Shown piece after piece: positions 47,109-64,000 of a stretch of 64,000 bases of DNA. This DNA is from Caldimonas caldifontis (GTDB lineage: Bacteria; Pseudomonadota; Gammaproteobacteria; Burkholderiales; Burkholderiaceae_C): assembly GCF_002930615.1 (NCBI RefSeq), contig NZ_PSNX01000015.1, forward strand, positions 172,509-236,508, in the 5' to 3' direction. Each line of letters begins with the position of its first letter. Positions within the stretch are counted from its first letter, which is position 1. The notes beneath the pieces were generated by a model. That model saw only the letters and a list, made by a program, of their open reading frames with translations, did no database searches and was not told the origin of the DNA. The position numbers were made by a program, and so were the translations under genes.

Positions 47109-49211
47109 TTACTTGGTGCGCGCGCTGATGATGGCGTCGGCCACGTTCTTCGGAGCTTCGGCGTAGTGCTTGAACTCCATCGTGTACGTGGCACGGCCCT
47201 GCGACATCGAGCGCAGCGTGGTCGAGTAGCCGAACATCTCGGACAGCGGCACCTCGGCCTTGATGACCTTGCCGCCGCCGGGAATGTCGTCCATGCCCTG
47301 CACCATGCCACGGCGGGACGACAGGTCGCCCATCACGTTGCCGGCATAGTCTTCAGGCGTCTCGACTTCGACAGCCATCATGGGCTCAAGGATGACCGGG
47401 TTCGCCTTGCGGCAGGCCTCCTTGAAGCCGATCGAGGCCGCCATCTTGAAGGCGTTTTCGCTCGAGTCCACCTCGTGGTAAGAACCGAAGGTCAGCGTGA
47501 CCTTGACGTCCACCACCGGGTAGCCCGCCAGCACACCGGTGGTCAGGGATTCTTCCACGCCCTTCTGCACCGCCGGGATGTATTCGCGCGGCACCACGCC
47601 ACCCTTGATGGCGTCGACGAACTCGAAACCCTTGCCCGGCTCGTTGGGCTCGACCGTGAAGACGACATGGCCATACTGCCCCTTGCCGCCCGACTGGCGC
47701 ACGAACTTGCCTTCGACATCGGAGACCGACTTTCGGATGGTCTCGCGGTAGGCCACCTGCGGCTTGCCGACGTTGGCCTCAACGCCGAACTCGCGCCTCA
47801 TGCGGTCGACGATGATCTCCAGGTGCAGCTCGCCCATGCCGGCGATGATGGTCTGCCCCGACTCCTCGTCGGTGGAGACGCGGAAGGACGGGTCTTCGGA
47901 AGCCAGGCGCTGCAGCGCGATACCCATCTTCTCCTGGTCGGCCTTGGACTTGGGCTCGACAGCCTGACGGATCACCGGCTCGGGGAAGACCATCTTTTCC
48001 AGCGTGATGATGGAATCGGGGTCGCACAGGGTCTCGCCCGTGGTGACTTCCTTCAGGCCCACGCAAGCGGCGATGTCGCCAGCCAGGATTTCCTTGATCT
48101 CCTCACGCTGGTTGGCATGCATCTGCAGGATACGGCCGATGCGCTCCTTCTTGCCCTTGATCGGGTTGAAGACGGTATCGCCCGACTTGAGCACGCCCGA
48201 GTACACGCGCACGAAGGTCAACTGGCCGACATAGGGGTCAGTCATCAGTTTGAACGCAAGTGCAGCGAACTTCTCGTTGTCGTCGGCCTTGCGGGTGACC
48301 TCCTTGTCCTCGTCGTCCGTGCCGGCGACCGGGGGAATGTCCACCGGCGAGGGCAGGAAGTCGATGACCGCATCCAGCATGCGCTGCACACCCTTGTTCT
48401 TGAAGGCGGTGCCGCAGAGCATGGGCTGGATCTCGGTGGCGATGGTGCGCTGACGCAGGCCCCGCTTGATCTCCTCCTCGGAGAGCTCACCGGACTCGAG
48501 GTACTTGTTCATCAGCTCTTCGCTGGCCTCGGCCGCCGCCTCGATCATGTTCTCGCGCCACTTCTGGCAGGTCTCCACCAGGTCGGCCGGAATGTCCTCG
48601 TAGGTGAACTTCATGCCCTGGGATGCGTCGTCCCAGATGATGGCCTTCATCTTGAACAGATCGACCACACCCTTGAAGTTCTCTTCGGCGCCAATGGGCA
48701 CGACGATGGGCACGGGGTTGGCCTTCAGGCGGGTCTTCATCTGGTCATAGACCTTGAAGAAGTTCGCGCCGGTGCGGTCCATCTTGTTCACGAACGCGAG
48801 GCGGGGAACCTTGTACTTGTTGGCCTGACGCCAGACGGTTTCCGACTGGGGCTGCACGCCCCCCACGGCGCAGTACACCATGCACGCGCCGTCGAGCACG
48901 CGCATGGAACGCTCCACCTCGATGGTGAAGTCCACGTGGCCCGGGGTGTCGATGATGTTGAAACGGTGCTCAGGATAGGACAGGTCCATGCCCTTCCAGA
49001 AGCAGGTGGTGGCTGCGGAGGTGATGGTGATGCCCCGCTCCTGCTCCTGCTCCATCCAGTCCATGGTGGCGGCGCCGTCGTGCACTTCGCCGATCTTGTG
49101 GTTCACACCCGTGTAGAACAGGATGCGCTCGGTGGTGGTGGTTTTGCCGGCGTCGATGTGAGCGGAGATACCAATGTTACGGTAGCGCTCGATCGGGGTC
49201 TTGCGGGACAT
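47109..49211 (-). CDS. fusA: Elongation factor G
   Basis: A 700-aa translocase GTPase. Motifs: [20 protein letters not shown], the switch [18 protein letters not shown] and [10 protein letters not shown]. Domain IV has the sequence around [16 protein letters not shown]. Length matches other betaproteobacteria. It lies between rpsG (79-bp gap) and tufA. Confidence 0.98.
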   Translation of the reverse strand: MSRKTPIERYRNIGISAHIDAGKTTTTERILFYTGVNHKIGEVHDGAATMDWMEQEQERGITITSAATTCFWKGMDLSYPEHRFNIIDTPGHVDFTIEVERSMRVLDGACMVYCAVGGVQPQSETVWRQANKYKVPRLAFVNKMDRTGANFFKVYDQMKTRLKANPVPIVVPIGAEENFKGVVDLFKMKAIIWDDASQGMKFTYEDIPADLVETCQKWRENMIEAAAEASEELMNKYLESGELSEEEIKRGLRQRTIATEIQPMLCGTAFKNKGVQRMLDAVIDFLPSPVDIPPVAGTDDEDKEVTRKADDNEKFAALAFKLMTDPYVGQLTFVRVYSGVLKSGDTVFNPIKGKKERIGRILQMHANQREEIKEILAGDIAACVGLKEVTTGETLCDPDSIITLEKMVFPEPVIRQAVEPKSKADQEKMGIALQRLASEDPSFRVSTDEESGQTIIAGMGELHLEIIVDRMRREFGVEANVGKPQVAYRETIRKSVSDVEGKFVRQSGGKGQYGHVVFTVEPNEPGKGFEFVDAIKGGVVPREYIPAVQKGVEESLTTGVLAGYPVVDVKVTLTFGSYHEVDSSENAFKMAASIGFKEACRKANPVILEPMMAVEVETPEDYAGNVMGDLSSRRGMVQGMDDIPGGGKVIKAEVPLSEMFGYSTTLRSMSQGRATYTMEFKHYAEAPKNVADAIISARTK

Positions 49212-49290
49212 GATGTCACTCCAAATACAAAGGCCGCCCCGCGTGTCTCGTGGACAGTCCGGGGCAGCCGCGGGGCGGGTTGGCGGTGTC

Positions 49291-49761
49291 TTAGAAGCGG
49301 AAGTGCGAGAAAGCCTTGTTGGCTTCGGCCATGCGATGGACTTCGTCGCGCTTCTTCATGGCGCCACCACGACCTTCGGCCGCCTCGAGCAGCTCATTGG
49401 CCAGGCGCTGGGCCATGGACTTCTCGCTGCGCTTGCGCGCCGATTCCTTCAGCCAGCGCATGGCCAGAGCCATCCGGCGGACGGGGCGAACTTCCACGGG
49501 AACTTGGTAGTTCGCACCACCCACGCGGCGGGACTTCACTTCCACCATGGGCTTGACGTTGTTCAGCGCGGTGAGGAACACCTCCAGCGCGTCCTTGCCC
49601 GACTTCTTCTCGACCTGTTCGAGAGCGCCGTAGATGATGCGCTCGGCCACAGCCTTCTTGCCCGACTCCATGATGACGTTCATGAACTTGGACAGATCGA
49701 CGTTGCCGAACTTCGGATCGGGCAGGATCTCGCGCTTGGGGACTTCGCGACGACGAGGCAT
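49291..49761 (-). CDS. rpsG: 30S ribosomal protein S7
   Basis: A 156-aa 16S 3'-domain organiser: [39 protein letters not shown] and [13 protein letters not shown] at the end. In E. coli S7 represses the str operon. The Met at 49761 fixes the start although the frame is open to 50010. A 145-bp gap separates it from rpsL. Confidence 0.97.
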   Translation of the reverse strand: MPRRREVPKREILPDPKFGNVDLSKFMNVIMESGKKAVAERIIYGALEQVEKKSGKDALEVFLTALNNVKPMVEVKSRRVGGANYQVPVEVRPVRRMALAMRWLKESARKRSEKSMAQRLANELLEAAEGRGGAMKKRDEVHRMAEANKAFSHFRF

Positions 49762-49906
49762 GATGACTTCCTTTTCTGCTTCAGTTGGCTCGGGGCACCC
49801 CCTCACCTCGGGCACCCAGCACGGACACCCACTTACTCGGCAAACCGCAGCTTGCCGCAACGATTTCGGCCCGGCCTGCGACGGCCTGACCACGACAATT
49901 TCCGGA

Positions 49907-50284
49907 TCAGGCCTTCTTGGGACGCTTGGCGCCGTACTTCGAACGCGCCTGCTTGCGATCCTTGACGCCTTGCAGATCGAGCGAGCCGCGCACGATGTGA
50001 TAGCGCACACCCGGCAGATCCTTCACACGACCTCCACGCACGAGCACCACGCTGTGCTCCTGCAGGTTGTGACCTTCGCCGCCGATGTAGGAGATCACCT
50101 CAAAGCCGTTCGTCAGGCGCACTTTGGCGACCTTGCGCAGCGCGGAGTTCGGCTTCTTGGGGGCGGTGGTGTACACGCGGGTGCACACGCCGCGTCGCTG
50201 CGGGCAGTTCTCCATCGCAGGCGACTTGGACTTCGTGACCTCGGCCTTGCGGCCATGGCGCACGAGTTGGTTGATGGTGGGCAT
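49907..50284 (-). CDS. rpsL: 30S ribosomal protein S12
   Basis: A 125-aa decoding-centre protein: [36 protein letters not shown] and [17 protein letters not shown]. The lysines equivalent to K43 and K88 are present, so the streptomycin-sensitive form is encoded. It is the first gene of the str unit; a promoter lies about 140 bp upstream. Confidence 0.97.
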   Translation of the reverse strand: MPTINQLVRHGRKAEVTKSKSPAMENCPQRRGVCTRVYTTAPKKPNSALRKVAKVRLTNGFEVISYIGGEGHNLQEHSVVLVRGGRVKDLPGVRYHIVRGSLDLQGVKDRKQARSKYGAKRPKKA

Positions 50285-50419
50285 AGGTAACTTGTTCCCG
50301 TTTGAAGTTACGTTTCGGACGAATTCCGGCCGAATGCCGAACCCCCTGAACAAGCGTGGCCCCGAAACCCCGGTAGCCGCCCAGCAAAGAGCGCAGCAGA
50401 ATCTGCCGAAAAGCCCGCC

Positions 50420-50448
50420 ATTGTAGGGGGAAGCGAGGGTGCGCGCAA
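50420..50448 (-). promoter_or_regulatory. sigma70 promoter for the str unit (rpsL)
   Basis: On the minus strand TTGCGC (50448–50443), 17 bp, TACAAT (50425–50420). A stronger-looking TTGACT overlaps the -35 but would leave 22 bp. The initial transcribed sequence matches that of the rplC promoter. The mgsA/PIN pair lies between this and rpoC, so rpsL does not depend on rpoBC transcription. Confidence 0.6.
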
Positions 50449-50484
50449 GTCAACCCCAGGTTCCTGAGGCTATGCTCCCGGCCC

Positions 50485-50940
50485 ATGCCACAGCGCTCCT
50501 TCGTTCCGGCCTCACGTGTCGTGCTCGACACCAACGTGGTGTTGGACTGGCTGGTCTTTGATGATCCCAGCTCCCGCCCCTGGGTCCACGCGCTGAAGCA
50601 AGGCCAGTTGACCTGGCTGGCAACAGAGACCATGCGGATGGAGTGGGAGCGTGTGCTCACATACAAGAAGGTGTCGTCTCGGACCTCCTCCGCGGGCCTG
50701 CTGGAGGCCTGGCAACGCCATGCCCGGATCTGCCCCCTCCCTCCGAGCTGCGGCCTGCGCTGCGCCGACCCCGACGATCAGGTGTTCATTGATCTGGCCC
50801 TGGCCGAGCAGGCCCGATGGCTGCTTACCAAAGACAAGGCCTTGCTGGCGCTGAAGCACCGCGCCTGGTCGCTGGCGGGGCTTCGGGTGGTGACCCCGTC
50901 CGGGTGGGCCGCGGGTCAGCGCGCCGAGGACGCCAGCTGA
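50485..50940 (+). CDS. PIN-domain protein (putative toxin, COG1569-like)
   Basis: A 151-aa PIN protein on the opposite strand to its ribosomal neighbours. It opens with [17 protein letters not shown] (Asp15) and has [13 protein letters not shown] (Glu), [20 protein letters not shown] (Asp cluster) and LLTKDKALL. Active-site acids are present. No antitoxin gene is adjacent: it is divergent from rpsL and converges on mgsA with a 25-bp overlap. Solo PIN genes of this group are common in betaproteobacteria; whether it is a toxin is unproven. Confidence 0.82.
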   Translation: MPQRSFVPASRVVLDTNVVLDWLVFDDPSSRPWVHALKQGQLTWLATETMRMEWERVLTYKKVSSRTSSAGLLEAWQRHARICPLPPSCGLRCADPDDQVFIDLALAEQARWLLTKDKALLALKHRAWSLAGLRVVTPSGWAAGQRAEDAS

Positions 50941-51299
50941 CGCAGCATCAGCCGCGCACTGGCCAGGTTGGTGGCGCAGGGCACGTCGTGCACATCGCAG
51001 GCCCGCACGAGGGCATTGATGTCGGGTTCGTGTGGCTGCGGCGTCATGGGATCGCGCAGGAAGATGACCGCATCGACCTCCTCCACCGCGAGGCGCGCAC
51101 CGATCTGCAGGTCTCCACCCAGGGGGCCGCTGAGCAGGCACTCGACCTGCAGACCCACCTGCGCCTGCAGGCGCGAGCCCGTGGTGCCCGTGGCAATGAG
51201 GTGGCAGCGTGCCAGGAACTCGCGGAACTCCTGGGCCAGGTGGATCATGTCGTTCTTCTTGCCATCATGGGCGATGAGGGCGAGGCACAGCGATCGCAT
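50916..51299 (-). CDS. mgsA: Methylglyoxal synthase
   Basis: Converts dihydroxyacetone phosphate to methylglyoxal and phosphate, a bypass that frees phosphate when sugar phosphates build up. The 127-aa product is shorter than E. coli MgsA (152 aa) but keeps the active site: HDGKKNDMI (Asp17), [20 protein letters not shown] (catalytic Asp63), FLRDP (Asp83) and His90. Start is [13 protein letters not shown] with AAGGAG upstream. It lies just after the rpoC terminator region on the same strand. Confidence 0.92.
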   Translation of the reverse strand: MRSLCLALIAHDGKKNDMIHLAQEFREFLARCHLIATGTTGSRLQAQVGLQVECLLSGPLGGDLQIGARLAVEEVDAVIFLRDPMTPQPHEPDINALVRACDVHDVPCATNLASARLMLRQLASSAR

Positions 51300-51365
51300 G
51301 GTGTACTCCTTCGCGCCGATGATAGTGAGCAAGGGTGACGGCGCGGGTACAAAATGAGGGGTCCA

Positions 51366-51392
51366 AGAAAAAAGGCGGCCGAAGCCGCCTTT
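51366..51392 (-). terminator. Intrinsic terminator after rpoC
   Basis: On the minus strand AAAGGCGGC, TTCG, GCCGCCTTT followed by TTTCTTGG. The UUCG tetraloop and U-run make it a strong terminator, 22 bp after the rpoC stop, ending the secE–rpoC transcription block. Confidence 0.92.
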
Positions 51393-51414
51393 GCTCGGGT
51401 GGGTTCCCCGGCGA

Positions 51415-55641
<4,227 letters not shown>

Positions 55642-55658
55642 GCGTCTCTCCTATTCCT

Positions 55659-59780
<4,122 letters not shown>

Positions 59781-60030
59781 AAACACTCCGTGTCGAAGAC
59801 CACCGCCTGGCCGATGGCGGTGTTTCGTTCGGCGACTGGCTTTGCGGACATTGCGCCCGAAGCTTGGTGGCTGGCCACTACCAGCCGCTGGCGGACAACC
59901 GCGACATTGCACCGCGGCCCGACCAAGGCTGTGCTCCTGCAGTCGGATCAGAGAACACTTGGAAAGAGGCTTGGCATCGTGCCTTCAAACCACTTTCCAG
60001 GTGCTCTCCAGGGACATCCCCGGAAAGCGC

Positions 60031-60062
60031 AAAAGGCTGGGGGCCTGAACAGGCTCCCAGCC
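60031..60062 (-). terminator. Attenuator-like hairpin in the rplL–rpoB gap
   Basis: On the minus strand GGCTGGGAGCCT, loop GTTC, AGGCCCCCAGCC (one mismatch) followed by TTTTGCGC. It lies 17 bp after the rplL stop. In E. coli a partial terminator in the same gap lowers rpoBC expression relative to L7/L12; the same role is inferred here. The rest of 59781–60030 shows no gene. Confidence 0.75.
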
Positions 60063-60079
60063 CCTGCCGTCGTGCCCGA

Positions 60080-60457
60080 TTACTTGAGCTCGACCTTGGC
60101 GCCGGCTTCTTCCAGCTTCTTCTTGGCGGCCTCGGCATCGGCCTTGGCAACACCTTCCTTGACAGGCTTCGGAGCGCCGTCCACCAGGTCCTTGGCTTCC
60201 TTCAGGCCCAGGCCGGTGATTTCGCGCACGGCCTTGATGACCGACACCTTGTTGGCGCCGGCATCGGCCAGCACCACGGTGAACTCGGTCTTTTCTTCAG
60301 CGGCGGCAGCACCGCCACCACCACCGGCAGCAGCCGGGGCGGCCATCGCGGCGGCGGACACGCCGAACTTCTCTTCAATGGCCTTCACCAGGTCATTGAG
60401 TTCCATGACGGACATGGTGTCCAGGGCAGCCAGGAATGCGTCTTTGTCGAATGCCAT
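60080..60457 (-). CDS. rplL: 50S ribosomal protein L7/L12
   Basis: A 125-aa stalk protein. N-terminal dimer region [20 protein letters not shown], an Ala/Gly hinge ([18 protein letters not shown]), and the factor-binding C-terminal domain [40 protein letters not shown]. It lies 36 bp after rplJ. Confidence 0.98.
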   Translation of the reverse strand: MAFDKDAFLAALDTMSVMELNDLVKAIEEKFGVSAAAMAAPAAAGGGGGAAAAEEKTEFTVVLADAGANKVSVIKAVREITGLGLKEAKDLVDGAPKPVKEGVAKADAEAAKKKLEEAGAKVELK

Positions 60458-60493
60458 GATAGGTTTCCTAAATCTTTGAAGGGGGTTGCAGGG

Positions 60494-61006
60494 TCAGGCA
60501 GCGGCGGGCTCGGCAGCGCCTTCGCCACGCTTCTCGGCCAGGGCGGCCAGAACGCGCGCGGTGCGCGCCATCGGCGACATGAGCAGGCCGGCCAGCTGAG
60601 ACAGCAGAACGTCCTTGCTCGGGATGGAGGCCAGGGCCTTGATGCCCTCGCTGTCCAGCACCTTGCCGTTGTAAGCGCCGGCCTTCAGGACCAGCTTGTC
60701 GTTGCCCTTGGCAAAATCGGCCAGGATCTTGGCCGCCGCCACGGCGTCTTCTGAAAAACCGTAGATCAGCGGGCCGACCATGTGGTCACCGGCCACCTCG
60801 AAGGACGTGCCGGCCACGGCACGGCGCGCGAGGGTGTTCTTCAGCACGTGAAGATACACGCCCTTTTCGCGCGCCTGCTTGCGCAGCGCGTCCATCTGGG
60901 CGACGGTGAGGCCACGGTACTCGGCCAGCGCCAGCGTCTGCGACTTGGCCGCCTGGGCCGCCACATCCGCCACGACGGTTGCTTTCTCGTTGCGATTGAG
61001 ACTCAA
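60494..61006 (-). CDS. rplJ: 50S ribosomal protein L10
   Basis: A 170-aa stalk base: [40 protein letters not shown] and the C-terminal L12-binding helix ([18 protein letters not shown]). The 279-bp upstream gap to rplA is long and probably contains the L10 autoregulatory leader. Confidence 0.97.
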   Translation of the reverse strand: MSLNRNEKATVVADVAAQAAKSQTLALAEYRGLTVAQMDALRKQAREKGVYLHVLKNTLARRAVAGTSFEVAGDHMVGPLIYGFSEDAVAAAKILADFAKGNDKLVLKAGAYNGKVLDSEGIKALASIPSKDVLLSQLAGLLMSPMARTARVLAALAEKRGEGAAEPAAA

Positions 61007-61285
61007 GGTCTACTCCTCACATCACGCATCCACGTTGCCGCGGATGCACCCGGGGTTCAGCGACCTGCATTCAGGAAACCGGACGGCTCTTGCGACCCGT
61101 CCCACATCCATTCCAGCGGGACCGCCATCTGCGTTGGCCTGGACTGCAGCCTTGCGGCCTTGCCCGGATTAAGCGGCCCTTGCGGGCCACGCCAACGGTC
61201 TTTGATAGCCCACCCTCGTCGGCAGACGGGGCGGCCCACCAATACTTTCATGCCGCGCTTCGACCGGTCGCGGCACACATACACA
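61007..61285 (-). other. rplA–rplJ intergenic leader
   Basis: There is no gene. The sequence can form stems such as GTGGCCCGC/GGGCCGC. In many bacteria L10(L12)4 binds the leader here to repress rplJL. The binding motif was not identified by eye; the role is inferred from position. Confidence 0.35.
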
Positions 61286-61993
61286 TCAAGCGTTCGGCGC
61301 CGTCGTGATCGAGGCGGCATCCACACGGACACCCACGCCCATCGTCGACGACACGGCCACCTTGCGCAGATAGACACCCTTGCTGGAAGCCGGCTTGGCC
61401 TTGTTCAGCGCATCCAGCAATGCCGCCAGGTTGCCCTTGAGCTTGTCGGCATCGAAAGAACGGCGACCGATGGTGCCATGAACGATGCCGGCCTTGTCGA
61501 CACGGAACTGCACCTGACCGGCCTTGGCGTTCTTCACCGCGGTGGCCACGTCGGGCGTGACGGTGCCAACCTTGGGGTTGGGCATCAGGCCACGGGGACC
61601 CAGGATCTGGCCCAGCGTACCGACCACGCGCATCGTGTCCGGCGAGGCGATCACGACGTCGAAGTTGATGTTGCCGGCCTTGACCTGCTCGGCCAGGTCT
61701 TCCATGCCGACCACGTCGGCGCCGGCGGCCTTGGCTTCCTCGGCCTTGGCACCCTGGGCGAACACGGCCACACGCTTGGTCTTGCCGGTACCGTTGGGCA
61801 GCACGACGGCGCCACGCACGACCTGGTCGGACTTCTTGGCGTCCACACCCAGTTGCACGGCCACGTCGATGGACTCATCGAACTTGGCGGTGGCGCATTC
61901 CTTGACGATGCTCAGCGCTTCGTCGATCGAATACAGCTTGAGGCTGTCGACCTTGCCCTGCAGGGCCTTCTGGCGTTTCGTGAGCTTGGCCAT
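61286..61993 (-). CDS. rplA: 50S ribosomal protein L1
   Basis: A 235-aa E-site stalk protein: [40 protein letters not shown] and [20 protein letters not shown]. In E. coli it also represses the L11 operon. It follows rplK by two bases. Confidence 0.97.
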   Translation of the reverse strand: MAKLTKRQKALQGKVDSLKLYSIDEALSIVKECATAKFDESIDVAVQLGVDAKKSDQVVRGAVVLPNGTGKTKRVAVFAQGAKAEEAKAAGADVVGMEDLAEQVKAGNINFDVVIASPDTMRVVGTLGQILGPRGLMPNPKVGTVTPDVATAVKNAKAGQVQFRVDKAGIVHGTIGRRSFDADKLKGNLAALLDALNKAKPASSKGVYLRKVAVSSTMGVGVRVDAASITTAPNA

Positions 61994-61995
61994 GT

Positions 61996-62427
61996 TCAGA
62001 CTCCTTCCACCGACACACCCATGGAGCGGGCGGAACCGGCGATGGTGCGCACGGCGGCATCGAGATCGGCAGCCGTGAGGTCCTTGTTCTTGGTCTTGGC
62101 GATCTCTTCCAGCTGGGCGCGGGTGATCTTGCCGACCTTCTCGACGTGGGGGCGGCTGGAGCCCTTCTCGAGCTTCAGAGCCTTCTTGATCAGGACGGTC
62201 GCCGGGGGCGACTTCAGCACGAAGGTAAAGGACTTGTCTGCAAACGCGGTGATCACCACCGGCAGCATCAGACCCGGCTCCATGCCTTGGGTCTGGGCGT
62301 TGAACGCCTTGCAGAACTCCATGATGTTCAGGCCGCGCTGACCCAGCGCAGGACCCACCGGGGGCGAAGGATTGGCCTTGCCCGCCGGAATTTGCAGCTT
62401 GATGAAGCCGACAATCTTCTTGGCCAT
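61996..62427 (-). CDS. rplK: 50S ribosomal protein L11
   Basis: A 143-aa GTPase-centre protein: [40 protein letters not shown] and [13 protein letters not shown]. The Met at 62427 fixes the start. Confidence 0.97.
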   Translation of the reverse strand: MAKKIVGFIKLQIPAGKANPSPPVGPALGQRGLNIMEFCKAFNAQTQGMEPGLMLPVVITAFADKSFTFVLKSPPATVLIKKALKLEKGSSRPHVEKVGKITRAQLEEIAKTKNKDLTAADLDAAVRTIAGSARSMGVSVEGV

Positions 62428-62646
62428 GATTTCTCCAGTCACACCCCCCGCGGCCACGCAGAAGGTGTTGAGTGCAAACGCCAGGGGCTGCGGCTCTTCG
62501 CCCTACCCTGGCTCCTCGTCACGGTGTCACGTCACCGCCAGCAACGGGCCGGGTTCGCAGCACCGAAGTGCGGCAGGCCCCCGGCCGGGCCTGAGACTTT
62601 GCCTGCGGCGCCTAGCGCCTCGGCGAAGTCTGATAACCGCAGGTCA
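62428..62646 (-). other. nusG–rplK intergenic leader
   Basis: No gene is seen in this 219-bp gap. GC-rich inverted stretches occur, such as GGCCCGGCCGGGGGCC around 62570–62590 and GGCGCTAGGCGCC near 62615. This is where the L11–L1 operon leader, with an L1 binding site, would be expected. No sharp promoter was found. Confidence 0.35.
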
Positions 62647-63201
62647 TCAGACTTTCTCGACCTGATGGAAATCGAGTTCCACCGGTGTGGCGCGGCCGAA
62701 GATGGTGACCGACACCCGCACCTTGGACTTGTCGTAATTGACCTCTTCAATCGCCCCATTGAAGTCGGTGAAGGGGCCTTCCTTCACACGCACCACCTCG
62801 CCGACTTCCCACTCCACCTTGGGCCGCGGCTTTTCGATGCCTTCTTGCATCTGGTTGACGATCTTCATGACCTCGTCTTCCGAGATGGGCACCGGACGGT
62901 TCTTGGCGCCGCCCACGAATCCGGTCACCTTGGAGGTGTGCTTCACCAGGTGCCAGGTGTCGTCGTCCATCACCATCTCCACCAGCACGTAGCCAGGGAA
63001 GAAACGGCGCTCGGTCACGGCTTTCTTGCCATTCTTGACCTCGACCACCTCTTCGGTGGGAACGAGGATGCGGCCGAACTTGTCCTGCATGCCGGCGCGG
63101 TCGATGCGCTCGCGCAGGTTGCGCTCCACGGCTTTTTCCATGCCCGAATAGGCATGGACCACGTACCAGCGCTTCGCGGGGGTGCTGCCTGCAGTTGTCA
63201 T
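62647..63201 (-). CDS. nusG: Transcription termination/antitermination protein NusG
   Basis: A 184-aa protein linking RNA polymerase to Rho or to S10 on the ribosome. The NGN domain ([34 protein letters not shown]) is followed by a KOW domain ([21 protein letters not shown]). It starts at ATG 63201, 14 bp after secE; GTG 63213 is an alternative start. Confidence 0.97.
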   Translation of the reverse strand: MTTAGSTPAKRWYVVHAYSGMEKAVERNLRERIDRAGMQDKFGRILVPTEEVVEVKNGKKAVTERRFFPGYVLVEMVMDDDTWHLVKHTSKVTGFVGGAKNRPVPISEDEVMKIVNQMQEGIEKPRPKVEWEVGEVVRVKEGPFTDFNGAIEEVNYDKSKVRVSVTIFGRATPVELDFHQVEKV

Positions 63202-63215
63202 CACGTCCGTCACTC

Positions 63216-63599
63216 TCACCCCCTCCAACCCAGGATCAGGTCATACAGGACCCATTCCAGCGTCTTGTCGGTCAGCCACAGGAACAGCGCCATCACCACC
63301 ACGAAGGCGAAGACGTAGCCAGTCATCTGCAGCGCCTCCTTGCGGGAGGGCCAGACCACCTTGCGCACCTCCCGGCTGGCTTCGCGGCCGAAGCCGATGA
63401 GCTGCTTGCCGGGCTCGGCGGTGAAGAACACCACGGCAGCCACGATCAGCAGGCCGACCAGCGCGACCACACGCAACCAGGCGTCTTGCTGGCCCAGCAG
63501 GTAGTAGGCCGCGACAGCACCCACCACCAGCAGGGCAGCCACAGCCAGCTTGGCCTTGTCTGCGCCGGAGGTGACGGTTTCGACTTGAGCTTGGGTCAT
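63216..63599 (-). CDS. secE: Preprotein translocase subunit SecE
   Basis: A 127-aa protein with three membrane helices (about 15–35, 40–58, 95–115), the long proteobacterial type. The conserved cytoplasmic helix is [22 protein letters not shown]. It pairs with SecY. It is the first protein gene after tRNA-Trp, with the usual secE–nusG order. Confidence 0.95.
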   Translation of the reverse strand: MTQAQVETVTSGADKAKLAVAALLVVGAVAAYYLLGQQDAWLRVVALVGLLIVAAVVFFTAEPGKQLIGFGREASREVRKVVWPSRKEALQMTGYVFAFVVVMALFLWLTDKTLEWVLYDLILGWRG

Positions 63600-63755
63600 T
63601 TGTCTTGTCTACAACATGGCGGAAGCCCCTTGCGGGAGCTAACCACCTATCAGCAGCAAAGCCCGCCGGGCTCGTCAGGCCCTTTTCGGGCCCCGCCTGC
63701 GGGCTGCTGGACAACCAGATCGGGAGGCTTCGACGGCCGTCTCACCTCGGAAATC
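63600..63755 (-). other. tRNA-Trp–secE intergenic region
   Basis: Two GC-rich hairpins are visible: GGCCCG/CGGGCC around an A-rich loop (63688–63703), and a short AGCCC/GGGCT stem (63659–63673) followed on the minus strand by TTTGCTG. They may be 3' ends for the tuf–tRNA transcript. No sharp promoter for secE was found. Confidence 0.35.
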
Positions 63756-63831
63756 TGGCAGGGGCAGAGGGAATCGAACCCCCAACCTTCGGTTTTGGAG
63801 ACCGACGCTCTGCCAATTGAGCTATGCCCCT
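63756..63831 (-). tRNA. tRNA-Trp (CCA)
   Basis: A 76-nt cloverleaf with encoded 3' CCA. Acceptor arms AGGGGCA and TGCCCCT, D-arm GCTCAATTGGCAGAGC, anticodon CCA within CGGTCTCCAAAACCG, T-arm GGTTCGATTCC. It lies between tufB and secE, the order common in proteobacteria. Confidence 0.97.
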
Positions 63832-63841
63832 AAAGCCTTTC

Positions 63842-64000
63842 TTACTCGATGATCTTGGCCACGACGCCGGCGCCGACGGTGCGGCCGCCTTCGCGGATGG
63901 CAAAGCGCAGGCCTTCTTCCATGGCGATCGGCGCGATCAGCTTGACGGTGATCGACACGTTGTCACCCGGCATCACCATCTCCTTGTCCTTGGGCAGCTC
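63842..64000 (-). CDS. tuf: Elongation factor Tu (tufB), C-terminal 52 residues only
   Basis: The minus-strand frame ends [20 protein letters not shown] … [20 protein letters not shown], identical in protein to the end of tufA. DNA differs at 63914 (T against C at 45704). The window ends inside the gene. Its last base is the homologue of 45790, the end of the first tufA repeat unit, suggesting that this is also a contig end. Confidence 0.93.

Overview
The window is about 68% GC by eye and reads as chromosome of a betaproteobacterium, most likely order Burkholderiales (Rubrivivax/Leptothrix/Comamonadaceae-like). The reasons are the fused ribosomal super-cluster tuf–secE–nusG–rplKAJL–rpoBC / rpsL–rpsG–fusA–tuf–rpsJ / S10 / spc / alpha, all on one strand, a second infA paralogue, EF-Tu of 396 residues once an artefact is removed, and an accessory half with PaiB, DabAB, DsbD–CutA and NodIJ-like genes. 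The taxon is inferred from gene content and protein style, not from a search.

Layout. 1–5.1 kb: a truncated PLP aminotransferase, AMP nucleosidase (amn), a lone IF-1 paralogue behind a small conserved gene, and a leaderless S8 protease. 5.1–8.2 kb: a less GC-rich accessory islet with VapBC, DUF2200, a compact DUF2726–HNH–membrane-protein operon, and an orphan gene between integron-like recombination sites. 8.4–14 kb: PaiB-like protein, the DabB–DabA inorganic-carbon uptake pair, and a divergent NhaR-type LysR regulator. 14–21.5 kb: glmS and glmU (amino-sugar synthesis) flank an Lrp regulator and a zinc module (porin, ZnuA-like, ZnuB-like, Zur) headed by a perfect 18-bp Zur-like palindrome. 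21.5–30 kb: lipoprotein, AraC, Crp/Fnr, diguanylate cyclase, initiator tRNA, then nodI–nodJ–cutA–dsbD.

30–64 kb is the transcription/translation core on the minus strand. Read in transcription order (high to low coordinates) it runs tufB (cut by the window edge), tRNA-Trp, secE, nusG, rplK, rplA, rplJ, rplL, rpoB, rpoC, then a break holding mgsA and a PIN gene, then rpsL, rpsG, fusA, tufA, rpsJ, rplC-D-W-B, rpsS, rplV, rpsC, rplP, rpmC, rpsQ, a peroxiredoxin gene, rplN-X-E, rpsN, rpsH, rplF, rplR, rpsE, rpmD, rplO, secY, infA, rpmJ, rpsM, rpsK, rpsD, rpoA, rplQ. Readable terminators follow rpoC, rpsQ and rplQ, an attenuator-like hairpin lies between rplL and rpoB, and sigma70-type promoters can be read before rpsL, rplC and rplN. 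These divide the cluster into separately started units.

The most striking anomaly is in tufA. It carries two tandem duplications, each an 86-bp perfect repeat with an 87-bp period, one near each end of the gene. The window's last base is the exact homologue of the end of the first repeat unit. This is best explained as an assembly artefact from a collapsed tufA/tufB repeat; the true protein should be 396 aa. The best candidates for less-described biology are the DUF2726–HNH–membrane operon with its adjacent cassette-like gene, the dabBA/NhaR-type regulator pair with three CAGAAC half-sites, and a sequence element shared by the rpsL and rplC promoters.
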